A DNA stretch of 24,356 nucleotides from the NCBI GenBank assembly GCA_016875695.1, contig VGPB01000005.1:1-24356 (forward strand), written 5' to 3'. Source of the stretch: Chloroflexota bacterium (lineage in GTDB: Bacteria; Chloroflexota; Dehalococcoidia; UBA2979). The notes below the pieces were generated by a model. The model had not been told where the DNA came from and did not search any database. It saw only the letters and a list, made by a program, of their open reading frames with translations. The position numbers and the translations under genes were made by a program. Below are positions 16,836 through 23,132 of the stretch, piece by piece. Numbering within the stretch: position 1 is the first letter of the stretch; every line of letters begins with the position of its first letter.

Positions 16836-16976
16836 GCCGGCCGGCCAGTATCGCCGGTGCGCCCGGCGAGGGGGCCAGGCCGCAGGGCTTCGCCGTCGGT
16901 AGGCGCGCAGAAAGGCGGATGGATTAGCAGCGTATCCGTTCGTTTACCCGCGGTAATCCTGGCGGAGGGTGTGAAC

Positions 16977-17387
16977 TTGCCGAAGCAGTCCCCGATCCCC
17001 GACGACTTCGACCGCCCATTCTATGACGCATGCAACGAGGACCGGCTGGTCATCCAGTTCTGCGCGATGTGCAGCCGGTACCAGTTCCCGCCGCGCCGCG
17101 CATGCGTGAACTGCACCAACGTCAACCTAGCGTGGCAGCAGGTAAGCGGCCGCGGCCGCATCCAGAGCCGCGTCGTCGTGTACGACACGCCCACCTCGAC
17201 GCTGATCCCGGATCAGCCGTTCAACGTCGCGACGATCGCGCTCGAGGAGGAGCCGGACGTCACCATGTTCTCGCACCTCCCGGGCGTGCCGGTTGACGAG
17301 GTGCCGATCGGGGCGCAGGTCGAGGTGATCTTCGAGGCCACGCCCGCGACCGGACAGAAGGTCCCGGAGTGGCGGGTGGTGGGCTAG
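16977..17387 (+). CDS. DUF35 OB-fold/zinc-ribbon protein, thiolase partner
   Basis: A 136-residue protein of the DUF35 family. It has an N-terminal helix (PDDFDRPFYDACNEDRLVIQ), a rubredoxin-like zinc ribbon with CAMC and CVNC pairs (FCAMCSRYQFPPRRACVNCT), and a C-terminal OB-fold (GRGRIQSRVVVYDTPTS to the end). DUF35 proteins bind acyl-CoA and form complexes with thiolase-like enzymes, as in SCP-x-type thiolases, Ltp2-type steroid aldolases and archaeal HMG-CoA synthase. Two starts are possible. The TTG at 16977 has GGAGG 8 nt upstream and gives the usual short N-terminus; the GTG at 16971 is only 2 nt from that site. The thiolase gene follows after 48 nt. Confidence 0.85.
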   Translation: MPKQSPIPDDFDRPFYDACNEDRLVIQFCAMCSRYQFPPRRACVNCTNVNLAWQQVSGRGRIQSRVVVYDTPTSTLIPDQPFNVATIALEEEPDVTMFSHLPGVPVDEVPIGAQVEVIFEATPATGQKVPEWRVVG

Positions 17388-17435
17388 CCCGGGCGGGCAC
17401 GCAGGTTCGAGATGTAGGAAAGGACAACTGAGGGC

Positions 17436-18758
17436 ATGCCGATTCCCAATACCCCGTTCTCCTGGCACCGCAACAAGGAGAACCTCGGCATCTGGCACGG
17501 CCGCGGCAAGGTGGCCGCCACCGGCGTGGGCACCTCGCCCACCGCACGACGCTGGGACGAGAAGCCCGAGACCAGCATGGGCGCGCTCACGCTCGCAGCG
17601 ATCCGCAAGGCGATCGACGACGCGGGCATCCGCCCCTCCGACATCGACGGCATCGTGCTCACTCCCGAGTCCACGACCGGCGTGACGAACGACCCCAACA
17701 CCCCCCCGCCGGAAGGCTGGGACAAGGTCTTCAAAATGGTCGACTATCCGCAGGCCGGCATCACCCGCGGCGACATCGACTGGGTGCTACTGAACATGCC
17801 GGAGCTCAGCAACGTCCAGTTCAAGATGTACGGGACCGGCTGCATGTCGGTCGCGTTCACGACGACGGCGGAGGCCATCGCACGCGGGCACACGCACACG
17901 TGCCTCGTCGTGCGCGGCTGGCACAACCTCGCCGGCCGCTACTACGTCGGCCAGGGCGCGGCAGCGCTCGACACCGCATCCGGCCCGTTCAAGTACGGCG
18001 CCTGGGGCACGCCGGCCTGCTCCACGGCGGCGTTCCCGTTCGAGGAGTACTGCCGCAAGTACGGCAAGACGCACGACATGATGGCCGCCTTCGTCGTCGA
18101 GCAGCGGCGCAACGGCCTGATGAACCCCGACGGCTTCTACAGCCAGCACCGGCCCGAGATGATCACCGTCGAGGACTACCTCGCGGGCCGCTGGATCGCC
18201 AAGCCGGCGAACATCTACGACAACGACCTGCCGGTGCAGGCCGCGCTCGCCGTGGTCATGACCACCGCGGAGCGCGCGAAGGACCACAAGCCGAAGCCTG
18301 CGTACGTGCTCACGCACGCGCAGACCCGGCCGGAGACGCAGGGCGTCACCCCGTCCCTCGAGTCTTGGGAACGGCTCAGCGACAAGATGGGCCGCATGCT
18401 CTACGAGGGCTCGGGCCTGCAGCCCGAGGACCTCGACTTCGAGAACATGTACGACGGCTTCACGCTATTCCACCAGTTCCACCTGGAGGGGCTGCGCTTC
18501 GCCTCCCGCGGCGAGAAGCGGGGCTACGCGCTGGACCTCTACCAGACCGACATCAGCATCGAGGGCCCGAACCCGGTGTCGCCCAGCGGGGGCAACAGCG
18601 GCAACGGCCGCACCCGCTGGTGGAACCACCGCGACAGCATCCTGCAAATCCAGGGCCGCTCGCCGTCGCAGATCAAAAAGCCGGCCAACAACGGCGTCTC
18701 CGGCGCCCACATGCCGCACTTCTGCGACTCGCTGATCTGGAGCTCCAGCCCTGACTAG
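17436..18758 (+). CDS. Thiolase-like acyl-CoA enzyme (SCP-x/Ltp2 group)
   Basis: A 440-residue thiolase-fold protein. Cys136 in KMYGTGCMSVAF is at the usual nucleophile position. The second-half signature normally read as GGxxxxGHPxGATG is here PSGGNSGNGRTRWWNHRD, so the catalytic His of GHP is replaced by Asn-Gly. HMPHFCDSLI near the C-terminus holds another Cys. Together with the DUF35 gene 48 nt upstream, this places it with SCP-x-type thiolases or the Ltp2-type retro-aldolases that shorten acyl-CoA or steroid side chains. Whether it does thiolysis or aldol cleavage cannot be decided; the altered His site leans toward a non-classical reaction. The ATG at 17436 has AAAGGA and GAGGG upstream, with neither spacing ideal. 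A strong hairpin lies 30 nt after its stop. Confidence 0.85.
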   Translation: MPIPNTPFSWHRNKENLGIWHGRGKVAATGVGTSPTARRWDEKPETSMGALTLAAIRKAIDDAGIRPSDIDGIVLTPESTTGVTNDPNTPPPEGWDKVFKMVDYPQAGITRGDIDWVLLNMPELSNVQFKMYGTGCMSVAFTTTAEAIARGHTHTCLVVRGWHNLAGRYYVGQGAAALDTASGPFKYGAWGTPACSTAAFPFEEYCRKYGKTHDMMAAFVVEQRRNGLMNPDGFYSQHRPEMITVEDYLAGRWIAKPANIYDNDLPVQAALAVVMTTAERAKDHKPKPAYVLTHAQTRPETQGVTPSLESWERLSDKMGRMLYEGSGLQPEDLDFENMYDGFTLFHQFHLEGLRFASRGEKRGYALDLYQTDISIEGPNPVSPSGGNSGNGRTRWWNHRDSILQIQGRSPSQIKKPANNGVSGAHMPHFCDSLIWSSSPD

Positions 18759-18787
18759 ATCGGTCGCCTGACCGTTCGTCTACTATG

Positions 18788-18822
18788 GGTGTCCCCTCGG
18801 CCCGCCGGGCCGGGGGGACACC
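18788..18822 (+). terminator. Long hairpin after the thiolase gene
   Basis: GGTGTCCCC (18788-18796) pairs with GGGGACACC (18814-18822), and GGCCC pairs with GGGCC inside, with a GCC loop and one wobble pair. The stem is about 16 bp. It begins 30 nt after the thiolase stop and 81 nt before the next start, fitting a terminator or leader hairpin. A TACTAT box lies just before it. Confidence 0.55.
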
Positions 18823-18868
18823 GGGGCGTGCGAGGGCCGGACTCGCGGACGCAGGGAGGTCGCGGCGC

Positions 18869-19231
18869 TTGGTATTCCTGATCAGCTTCGACATCGACGG
18901 CACGCTCGAGTTCGGCGACCCGCCCGGCGGGATCACAGTCGAGATGGTCAGACGGGCCAAGGAGCTCGGCTTCCTCATCGGCAGCTGCTCGGACCGCTTC
19001 CCCTCGGCGCAGCGCGCGATGTGGGAGGCGCACAACATCGAGTTCGACTTCGTCGCCGCGAAGCACATGCTCCCCGACGTGCGCGAGCGCTTCCCGGCCG
19101 ACAAGTACCTGCACATCGGCGACCGCGAGCTGGACCAGCAGCTCGCCGAGCAGGCCGGCTTCGAGTTCCTGTGGGACCACGAGGGCGTGTCGGAGCCCTG
19201 GCTCGACTGGCTGCGCACGGACGGGCAGTAG
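18869..19231 (+). CDS. HAD-superfamily hydrolase-like protein
   Basis: A 120-residue protein that opens with the HAD nucleophile motif ISFDIDGTLEFGD (DxDGT, Asp8 and Asp10). It continues with GFLIGSCSDRFPS, which fits the Ser/Thr motif region, and ends with YLHIGDRELDQQLAEQAGFE, the acidic Asp motif that completes Mg binding. The size matches a HAD core with a minimal cap. The substrate is unknown; small-molecule phosphates are the usual targets. No ATG is available near the conserved start. TTG at 18869 has GGGAGG 9 nt upstream and places the DxDGT motif correctly, so it is chosen. The phosphoesterase gene follows after 20 nt in the same direction. Confidence 0.72.
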   Translation: MVFLISFDIDGTLEFGDPPGGITVEMVRRAKELGFLIGSCSDRFPSAQRAMWEAHNIEFDFVAAKHMLPDVRERFPADKYLHIGDRELDQQLAEQAGFEFLWDHEGVSEPWLDWLRTDGQ

Positions 19232-19251
19232 GCCCGCCTCGAGGGACCGCC

Positions 19252-19815
19252 ATGCGCATCGGCCTGATCTCGGACACGCACATCCCGGCGACGGGCCCCG
19301 AGCCGCCGCCGCAGGTCGAGCAGGCATTCGCGGGCGTCGACCTGATCCTGCACGCAGGGCACGCGTACACCTCGCAGTGCATCGACTGGCTGGCGCGCAT
19401 CGCGCCGGTCGAGGCGAGCGAGTCGTGGATCCAGGGCTCGGGCGAAAGCCTCACGCGCAACAGCCAGGCGCAGGTGTTCGAACTCGAAGGCCACACGATC
19501 GGCATGACGCACGAGCTGCTGCTGCTGAGCCTCGGCGACGAGGTGCTCCCGGGCGCGATCGACCGGTACTACCCGAAGGCGGAGTCGCTCACGGCCGAGC
19601 TCGACCGCATCTTCGGCCGGCGGGTGAACATCGTGGTCTTCGGCTACACGCACCAGGCGATGGTGGAGACGCACGAGGGCATCCTGCTCGTGAACCCCGG
19701 CAGCCCGAGCCTCATCGGCCAGGCGATCACGCTCGGCACGGTCGCGCTGCTCGAGCTCGCCCCGGGGCGACGCGAGGCGACCGTGGTCGATCTCACCACC
19801 CTCGGGCAGGCATAG
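19252..19815 (+). CDS. YfcE/MJ0936-like metallophosphoesterase, metal site degraded
   Basis: A 187-residue protein with the fold and ending of YfcE-type phosphodiesterases: LISDTHIPATGPEPP at the start, LILHAG, NIVVFGYTHQAMVE and LLVNPGSPSLIGQ at the end. Most metal ligands after the first DxH are changed. HAGD is HAGH, the GN(x)D motif is replaced by QGSGES, the HG motif is THEL, and GHTH is GYTH. Catalysis by the usual two-metal mechanism is therefore improbable. The frame itself is intact with a reasonable ribosome site (GAGGG, 6-nt spacer). It is either an early pseudogene that has only collected substitutions or a protein kept for another role. It is probably co-transcribed with the HAD-like gene. 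Confidence 0.75.
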   Translation: MRIGLISDTHIPATGPEPPPQVEQAFAGVDLILHAGHAYTSQCIDWLARIAPVEASESWIQGSGESLTRNSQAQVFELEGHTIGMTHELLLLSLGDEVLPGAIDRYYPKAESLTAELDRIFGRRVNIVVFGYTHQAMVETHEGILLVNPGSPSLIGQAITLGTVALLELAPGRREATVVDLTTLGQA

Positions 19816-19830
19816 CCACAGGACCGCGCC

Positions 19831-20129
19831 TCAGGGTAGTGCGCGCACGCGCGGCACGAACAGCAGCGAGCCGAGCGCGACGGCGACGAGCGCGCCCGCC
19901 GTGGCGCCGATCGCCCACTGCACGCTGGTCGCCTCCGCCAGCACACCGACAACGAACGTGCCGAAGGACACGAGACTGAACTCCATCATGTAGACGCTCA
20001 TCACCCAGCCCTGGAACTCGGGCCGCGTGTACGCCATCAGCAGCACGTTGCTCAGCGACATGTGCCCGGCCTAGCCGAGCCCGAACACCACCATGATCAG
20101 CACGGCCGGCCACAGCGTTGTCCGCGTTC
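19831..20129 (-). pseudogene. MFS transporter C-terminal remnant with in-frame TAG
   Basis: On the minus strand the frame reads TLWPAVLIMVVFGLG, then TAG (20073-20071), then AGHMSLSNVLLMAYTRPEFQ and GWVMSVYMMEFSLVSFGTF, followed by two more hydrophobic segments ending FVPRVRALP. This is the second half of a major facilitator transporter, including the loop that normally carries the RGRVMS motif (here QGWVMS). A sense residue such as Gln (CAG) or Trp (TGG) probably stood at the TAG. Everything upstream of about 20130 is missing: homology stops where base composition falls, so the gene was cut by the insertion or rearrangement there. A short product from the ATG at 20061 (76 residues) would have no plausible function. 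Confidence 0.68.
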
Positions 20130-20190
20130 GAGGCTCCCGATAGGCTCCCGGAGCCAGACGGGGTTGACGTGTCTTATCGGTGCTCTACCC

Positions 20191-20211
20191 CTCTACCGAT
20201 CGTGAGGAAGT
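20191..20211 (+). repeat. Left copy of a short direct repeat flanking the low-GC gene
   Basis: CTCTACCGATC (20191-20201) recurs exactly at 20921-20931, each followed within 10 nt by a G[TC]GAGGA[AG]GT stretch. The copies bracket the PD-(D/E)XK-like gene. The repeat also resembles the tail of a common sequencing adapter with one mismatch, so an artefact is possible. Confidence 0.4.
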
Positions 20212-20363
20212 GAACGGCCATAATTCTGCTACCATGCTTGCCTGCTCGGGAGATCAGTCGCTCCGTGTTCGCATTGCGCGTACGGCCCCACCTTCTGAGT
20301 CGTTTGGTGCTATCAAGACGGCGTTCTTTCGGTGCAACGTTTGTTGGAAGGCGGAATGACTCG

Positions 20364-20873
20364 ATGCCGCGAGATTTCAAGAATTACCTCACCAGCAAAC
20401 TTGGTGAGAGTCTCGTAGTAGCCGAACTGGCCCGTCGAGGGATTGTTGCTACTGCCTTCTCAGGAAGCGTTCCCGATATCGACATCCTCGCTTACAAAGA
20501 CGGCGCTACGCTCCCACTTCAGGTGAAGACTTGGCGGGGCGGTGGTGTTCAGTTCAATGCTTCGCGCTTCTTGGAAATTAGCCAGCAAGGCAATCGTCAG
20601 TCAGTAATCGCAGAGAGAGAACTCAAAGGCACCCTGACCTACGTATTTGTTCGGGTCGCTGAAGACACAAGGTCGGATCGATATTTTGTTCTTGATCAGT
20701 TGCAACTGCGATCTATAGTTCACGATAACTACCAAGGGTTTCTGGACAAGCACGATGGTGTCCGCCCTCGAAACCCGCAGACGACTCACGTTGCTGTTTA
20801 CGAACCAGATCTTCTTTCATATGAAGATCGCTGGGATGGCATCCTATCGGCGATGTCGGTGTCCTTGTCATAG
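20364..20873 (+). CDS. PD-(D/E)XK-like nuclease-fold protein
   Basis: A 169-residue protein in a stretch with clearly lower GC than its surroundings. The N-terminus (FKNYLTSKLGESLVVAELAR) and GSVPDIDILAYKDGATLPLQ then VKTWRG look like the restriction-nuclease-like PD-(D/E)XK core: an early Glu, the Asp of PDIDI, and Q-V-K as the (D/E)xK strand with Gln in place of the acidic residue. Similar stand-alone proteins occur near restriction and mobile genes. The C-terminal half has YVFVRVAEDTRSDRYFVLDQ, typical of this group. The ATG at 20364 is chosen because homology-like sequence starts there; GGAAGG lies about 12 nt upstream. Nuclease activity is not certain. Codon use differs from the flanking genes, pointing to transfer. 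Confidence 0.6.
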   Translation: MPRDFKNYLTSKLGESLVVAELARRGIVATAFSGSVPDIDILAYKDGATLPLQVKTWRGGGVQFNASRFLEISQQGNRQSVIAERELKGTLTYVFVRVAEDTRSDRYFVLDQLQLRSIVHDNYQGFLDKHDGVRPRNPQTTHVAVYEPDLLSYEDRWDGILSAMSVSLS

Positions 20874-20920
20874 TCGCGCTACTGCATGCCGTGACAGGCG
20901 ACTCTCTACTACCCAAGACG

Positions 20921-20942
20921 CTCTACCGATCTCCCGATCGCG
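20921..20942 (+). repeat. Right copy of the short direct repeat, adapter-like
   Basis: CTCTACCGATC repeats the left copy at 20191. With the bases before it, GACGCTCTACCGATCT differs at one position from the 3' end of a standard Illumina adapter (GACGCTCTTCCGATCT). It directly precedes the IS remnant. Confidence 0.4.
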
Positions 20943-20954
20943 AGGAGGTTATGG

Positions 20955-21288
20955 TGACCTGGCCCCCTGAAACGGATCCACCGCGAGCGAGAGAATCGCG
21001 GTGGTCAGGAAGGGGTGTTTGGATGGCAACGGCGAAGCGGAAGCGGTGCGGGGCCGAGGAAATCATCAGCAAGCTGCGGGAGGCCGAGGTGGGTCTGGCG
21101 CAGGGACAGACGATCGACTAGGTCAAAGCCCAGTTCCTGATCGAGGCGTGGCGCAACGAGTACAACCAGATCAGGCCGCACAGCTCGCTCGGCTACCGCT
21201 CCCCGGCACCGGAAGTCGTGGCAGGAGCACCGCTGCTCAGGGACGAAACGCTAACTCTGCAAGTGGTATGAATACCGGGGGCAGGTCA
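20955..21288 (+). mobile_element. Internally deleted IS3-family insertion sequence remnant
   Basis: Terminal inverted repeats are visible: TGACCTGGCCCCCTG at the left end (20955) and TGACCTGCCCCCGG read inward from the right end (21288). Only 334 bp remain of an element normally about 1.2-1.5 kb. The N-terminus of OrfA and the C-terminus of OrfB are present; everything between, including the DDE core, is gone. No clear target-site duplication is seen (flanks TATGG and GAGAT). Confidence 0.75.
21023..21271 (+). pseudogene. IS3-family transposase remnant (OrfA start joined to OrfB end)
   Basis: From the ATG at 21023 the frame reads ATAKRKRCGAEEIISKLREA then EVGLAQGQTID, the N-terminal helix-turn-helix of IS3-family OrfA. 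A TAG (21119-21121) follows. Straight after it, in the same frame, come FLIEAWRNEYNQIRPHSSLG and YRSPAPEVV, the C-terminal end of OrfB just past the last catalytic Glu, running to a TGA at 21269. The catalytic core is deleted, so no active transposase can be made from this copy. Confidence 0.78.
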
Positions 21289-21312
21289 GAGATCTGTCAG
21301 CTCCGGCTCTAG

Positions 21313-21615
21313 CTGTCGCTCGTGCTCGATTACCAGGGGCACTCGAGCAAGGTCCGCCCGCTTCTAAACCTCGACTTCCGCATCCGAATCGGCGACTCCC
21401 TGATCGACCGCTTCGAGGGGGTCGCGTTCGTCGAGTCGCTCCCGAGCGGATCGTTTCAGGCACCCTTGGAGCTCATCCCCCGTCTGACCGATGAGCACGA
21501 GAAGATCGAGCGTTGGCTCGCTGAGTACGAACACGCGGCGCCTGCTCGCCAGCGCGAGATCCGTAGCCTCATTCAGAAGGCGCGCTTGCGCCTCCTCGCC
21601 GCGCAGGTCGGCCCG
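21313..21615 (+). pseudogene. Fragment of a restriction-modification DNA methylase (Eco57I-like class)
   Basis: A frame without its own start reads RPLLNLDFRIRIGDSLIDRF, then ESLPSGSFQAPLELIPRLTD and a charged helix ERWLAEYEHAAPARQREIRS. The L-x-L-D-F/Y-x-I-x-x-G-D-S-L pattern is typical of the segment after the N-terminal part of Eco57I-type methylase/restriction proteins, which are usually over 900 residues. Both ends are missing: the left is replaced by the IS remnant and the right fades near 21615. It is best read as debris of a restriction-modification gene. The frame happens to stay open into nfeD; this is not evidence of a fusion. Confidence 0.5.
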
Positions 21616-21984
21616 CAGCGGCGCAGCAGCCACGGCAGCCTCGCGAGCCGAGCGATGCGCGCCCGCCGCGCTGCGGCCGAGGGCGGGCACGTTGCGCGCG
21701 CCCGTCCGCCCGACGCGATAGACTGCCGGCACGCACAGCGCACGCACGTTGCCTCGATAGCCCACCCGCGCACCACACGAGCGCGGATGGCTCCGAGCGA
21801 CCCGCGCGCCCGGCCGGGTACGCCCGCGCCAGCCGCGCGTCCCTCGGACTCCGGCGGAGCGCACCCCTGCCGCCGAGCGTCCCCAGCCGCGACGTCCAGT
21901 GCTGTCGGCGCCGCTCGGCAAGCCGTTCCGAGGCCGGCCGCCGTCCCTCGATATGATGGCTACAGCTTCTGGCGAAGGAGATCG
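21616..21984 (+). other. 369-nt stretch without a recognisable gene
   Basis: High-GC, low-information sequence between the methylase fragment and nfeD. The open frame gives only Arg/Ala/Pro-rich translation. No tRNA, repeat or good terminator is seen. The last 20 nt include AAGGAGA (21974-21980), the likely ribosome site of nfeD, so the promoter of nfeD should lie in this stretch. Confidence 0.5.
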
Positions 21985-23127
21985 GTCACGCACCGCGCCG
22001 TTGTCCTGCTGGTCACATGCTCGCTGGCAGCGCTGAGCGCTGCCTGCGGCGCCGAGCAGGCCCCGCCGGGCGCGGTGCACCTGCTGACCGCCGACGGGCC
22101 CGTCGACCGCGTGCTCATCCGCTACATCGAGCGTGGCCTGGACCGGGCGGAGCGCGAGGGGGCAGCCGCCGTCCTCGTCCGCGTCGACACGCCGGGCGGC
22201 GAGCTCGACGCGATGCGCGACGTCGCCGGCCGGATCGAGCGCGCCCGGCTTCCCGTCGTCACGTACGTGGCGCCGCCGGGCGCGCGCGCCGCCTCGGCCG
22301 GAACGTTCATCGTGATGGCCGGCCACGTCGCCGCGATGGCGCCCGGCACCACCATCGGCGCCGCGACACCCATCACCGTCACCGGCGACGACGTGCCCGG
22401 CGCGCTGGGCGCGAAGGTGCGCAACGACACCGCAGCCTTCGCGCGCAGCGTGGCCGAGCTGCGCGGCCGCAACGCCACCTGGGCGGAGCAAGCGGTACGC
22501 GAGGCCGTCTCCGCATCGGCGGCGGAGGCAGCCGCCCTGGGCGTCGTTGACCTCGTCGCAGAAGACATCCCTGCGCTCCTTGCCGCCGTCGAGGGGCGGA
22601 CAGCCGGGCTCGGCGCCGGGGCGCAGCGGACGATCACCGTGCAGGGCGCGCCGCTCGTGCGGACCGATCTCAACGCGTACGAGCGCGTGCTGCGCGTGCT
22701 CGGCGATCCGCTCGTCGTGACGCTCTTGCTGCTGCTCGGCATCGCCCTCGTGACGATCGAGCTGCATGCGCCGGGGCTCTTCGTACCCGGAGCGCTGGGC
22801 GCGCTCGTGCTGCTGGTCGCGCTGGTCGGCGTGGGCACGCTGCTCCCGGAGCAGGCCGCCGTCGCCCTGCTCGTGCTCGGAGGGGTGCTCGGCGTACTCG
22901 AGCTGTTCCTGCCGGGGGGCGTGCTCGGGACCATCGCCGCGCTCGCGATCCTGCTCGGCCTGGCGACGTTCCTCGCGCAGGGGTCGACCGAGCCCGACCT
23001 GCGCTTCGCGCTGACGGTGGCCGCGATCGTGCTCACCACGCTTGCGCTGCTCGTCGGCGGGGCGATGGCGCTCCTCGCGCGCCGCTACATCGCGCCGACC
23101 GAGCGCACCGGCGGCGCCCGGCTCTAG
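21985..23127 (+). CDS. nfeD: NfeD-family membrane serine protease (ClpP/SppA-like)
   Basis: About 380 residues. An N-terminal hydrophobic segment ends in a lipobox-like LSAAC (Cys21). A ClpP/SppA-fold protease domain follows (VRVDTPGGELDAMRDVAGRI, then PPGARAASAGTFIVMAGHVA). Ser104 in ASAGT and Lys144 in GAKVRND fit the Ser/Lys dyad of STOPP/1510-N proteases. Four hydrophobic segments close the protein, consistent with the membrane part of long-form NfeD. These proteases pair with stomatin-like proteins in membrane quality control. No ATG, GTG or TTG exists at the right place: AAGGAG is followed 4 nt later by GTC ACG CAC, where GTG would be expected. The start given is this GTC, perhaps a mutated or misread GTG. 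The stop lies 5 nt from the stop of the convergent slipin gene. Confidence 0.83.
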   Translation, partial: VTHRAVVLLVTCSLAALSAACGAEQAPPGAVHLLTADGPVDRVLIRYIERGLDRAEREGAAAVLVRVDTPGGELDAMRDVAGRIERARLPVVTYVAPPGARAASAGTFIVMAGHVAAMAPGTTIGAATPITVTGDDVPGALGAKVRNDTAAFARSVAELRGRNATWAEQAVREAVSASAAEAAALGVVDLVAEDIPALLAAVEGRTAGLGAGAQRTITVQGAPLVRTDLNAYERVLRVLGDPLVVTLLLLLGIALVTIELHAPGLFVPGALGALVLLVALVGVGTLLPEQAAVALLVLGGVLGVLELFLPGGVLGTIAALAILLGLATFLAQGSTEPDLRFALTVAAIVLTTLALLVGGAMALLARRYIAPTERTGGARL

Positions 23128-23132
23128 CCGCG

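Larger units (their letters stand above)
14480..16927 (+). pseudogene. Xanthine dehydrogenase/CoxL-type molybdenum-binding subunit with four in-frame stops
   Basis: One reading frame, never shifted, spells a whole large subunit of the xanthine oxidase family: PVRPDGVDKVTGRAVYGVDV at the start, then the Mo-cofactor domain (TEIGRGFGGKTK; VAYHAPGAPAAS; TTGGSRTTFASG) and the end region GVRGVGEVPIVPPLAV. It is interrupted by TAA at 14735 (codon 86), TAG at 15122 and 15128 (codons 215 and 217) and TAG at 15704 (codon 409). Around codons 215-217 the family has H-Q-G-Y-I-E-P-H and here it reads H-stop-G-stop-I-E-P-H. Some conserved residues are also altered: Arg to His in AYHAPG and Gly to Arg in EIGRGFGG. 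After LPATPGAILRELGKLEGW the frame runs about 55 codons through a hairpin, so the native stop also seems lost. The FAD and 2Fe-2S partner genes are absent. Confidence 0.82.

Noticed and set aside
14480..16927. General reassignment of TAG to an amino acid
   Set aside because: The gamma, beta, alpha and TorD genes all end with TAG at the expected family length, so TAG works as a normal stop here.
20150..20211. tRNA-like D-arm sequence (GGTAGAGC) on the minus strand
   Set aside because: No acceptor stem, anticodon stem or T-arm can be built around it.
21313..23127. Fusion of the restriction-methylase fragment with NfeD in one open frame
   Set aside because: The linking 369 nt give only low-complexity sequence, and a ribosome site lies just before the NfeD signal segment.
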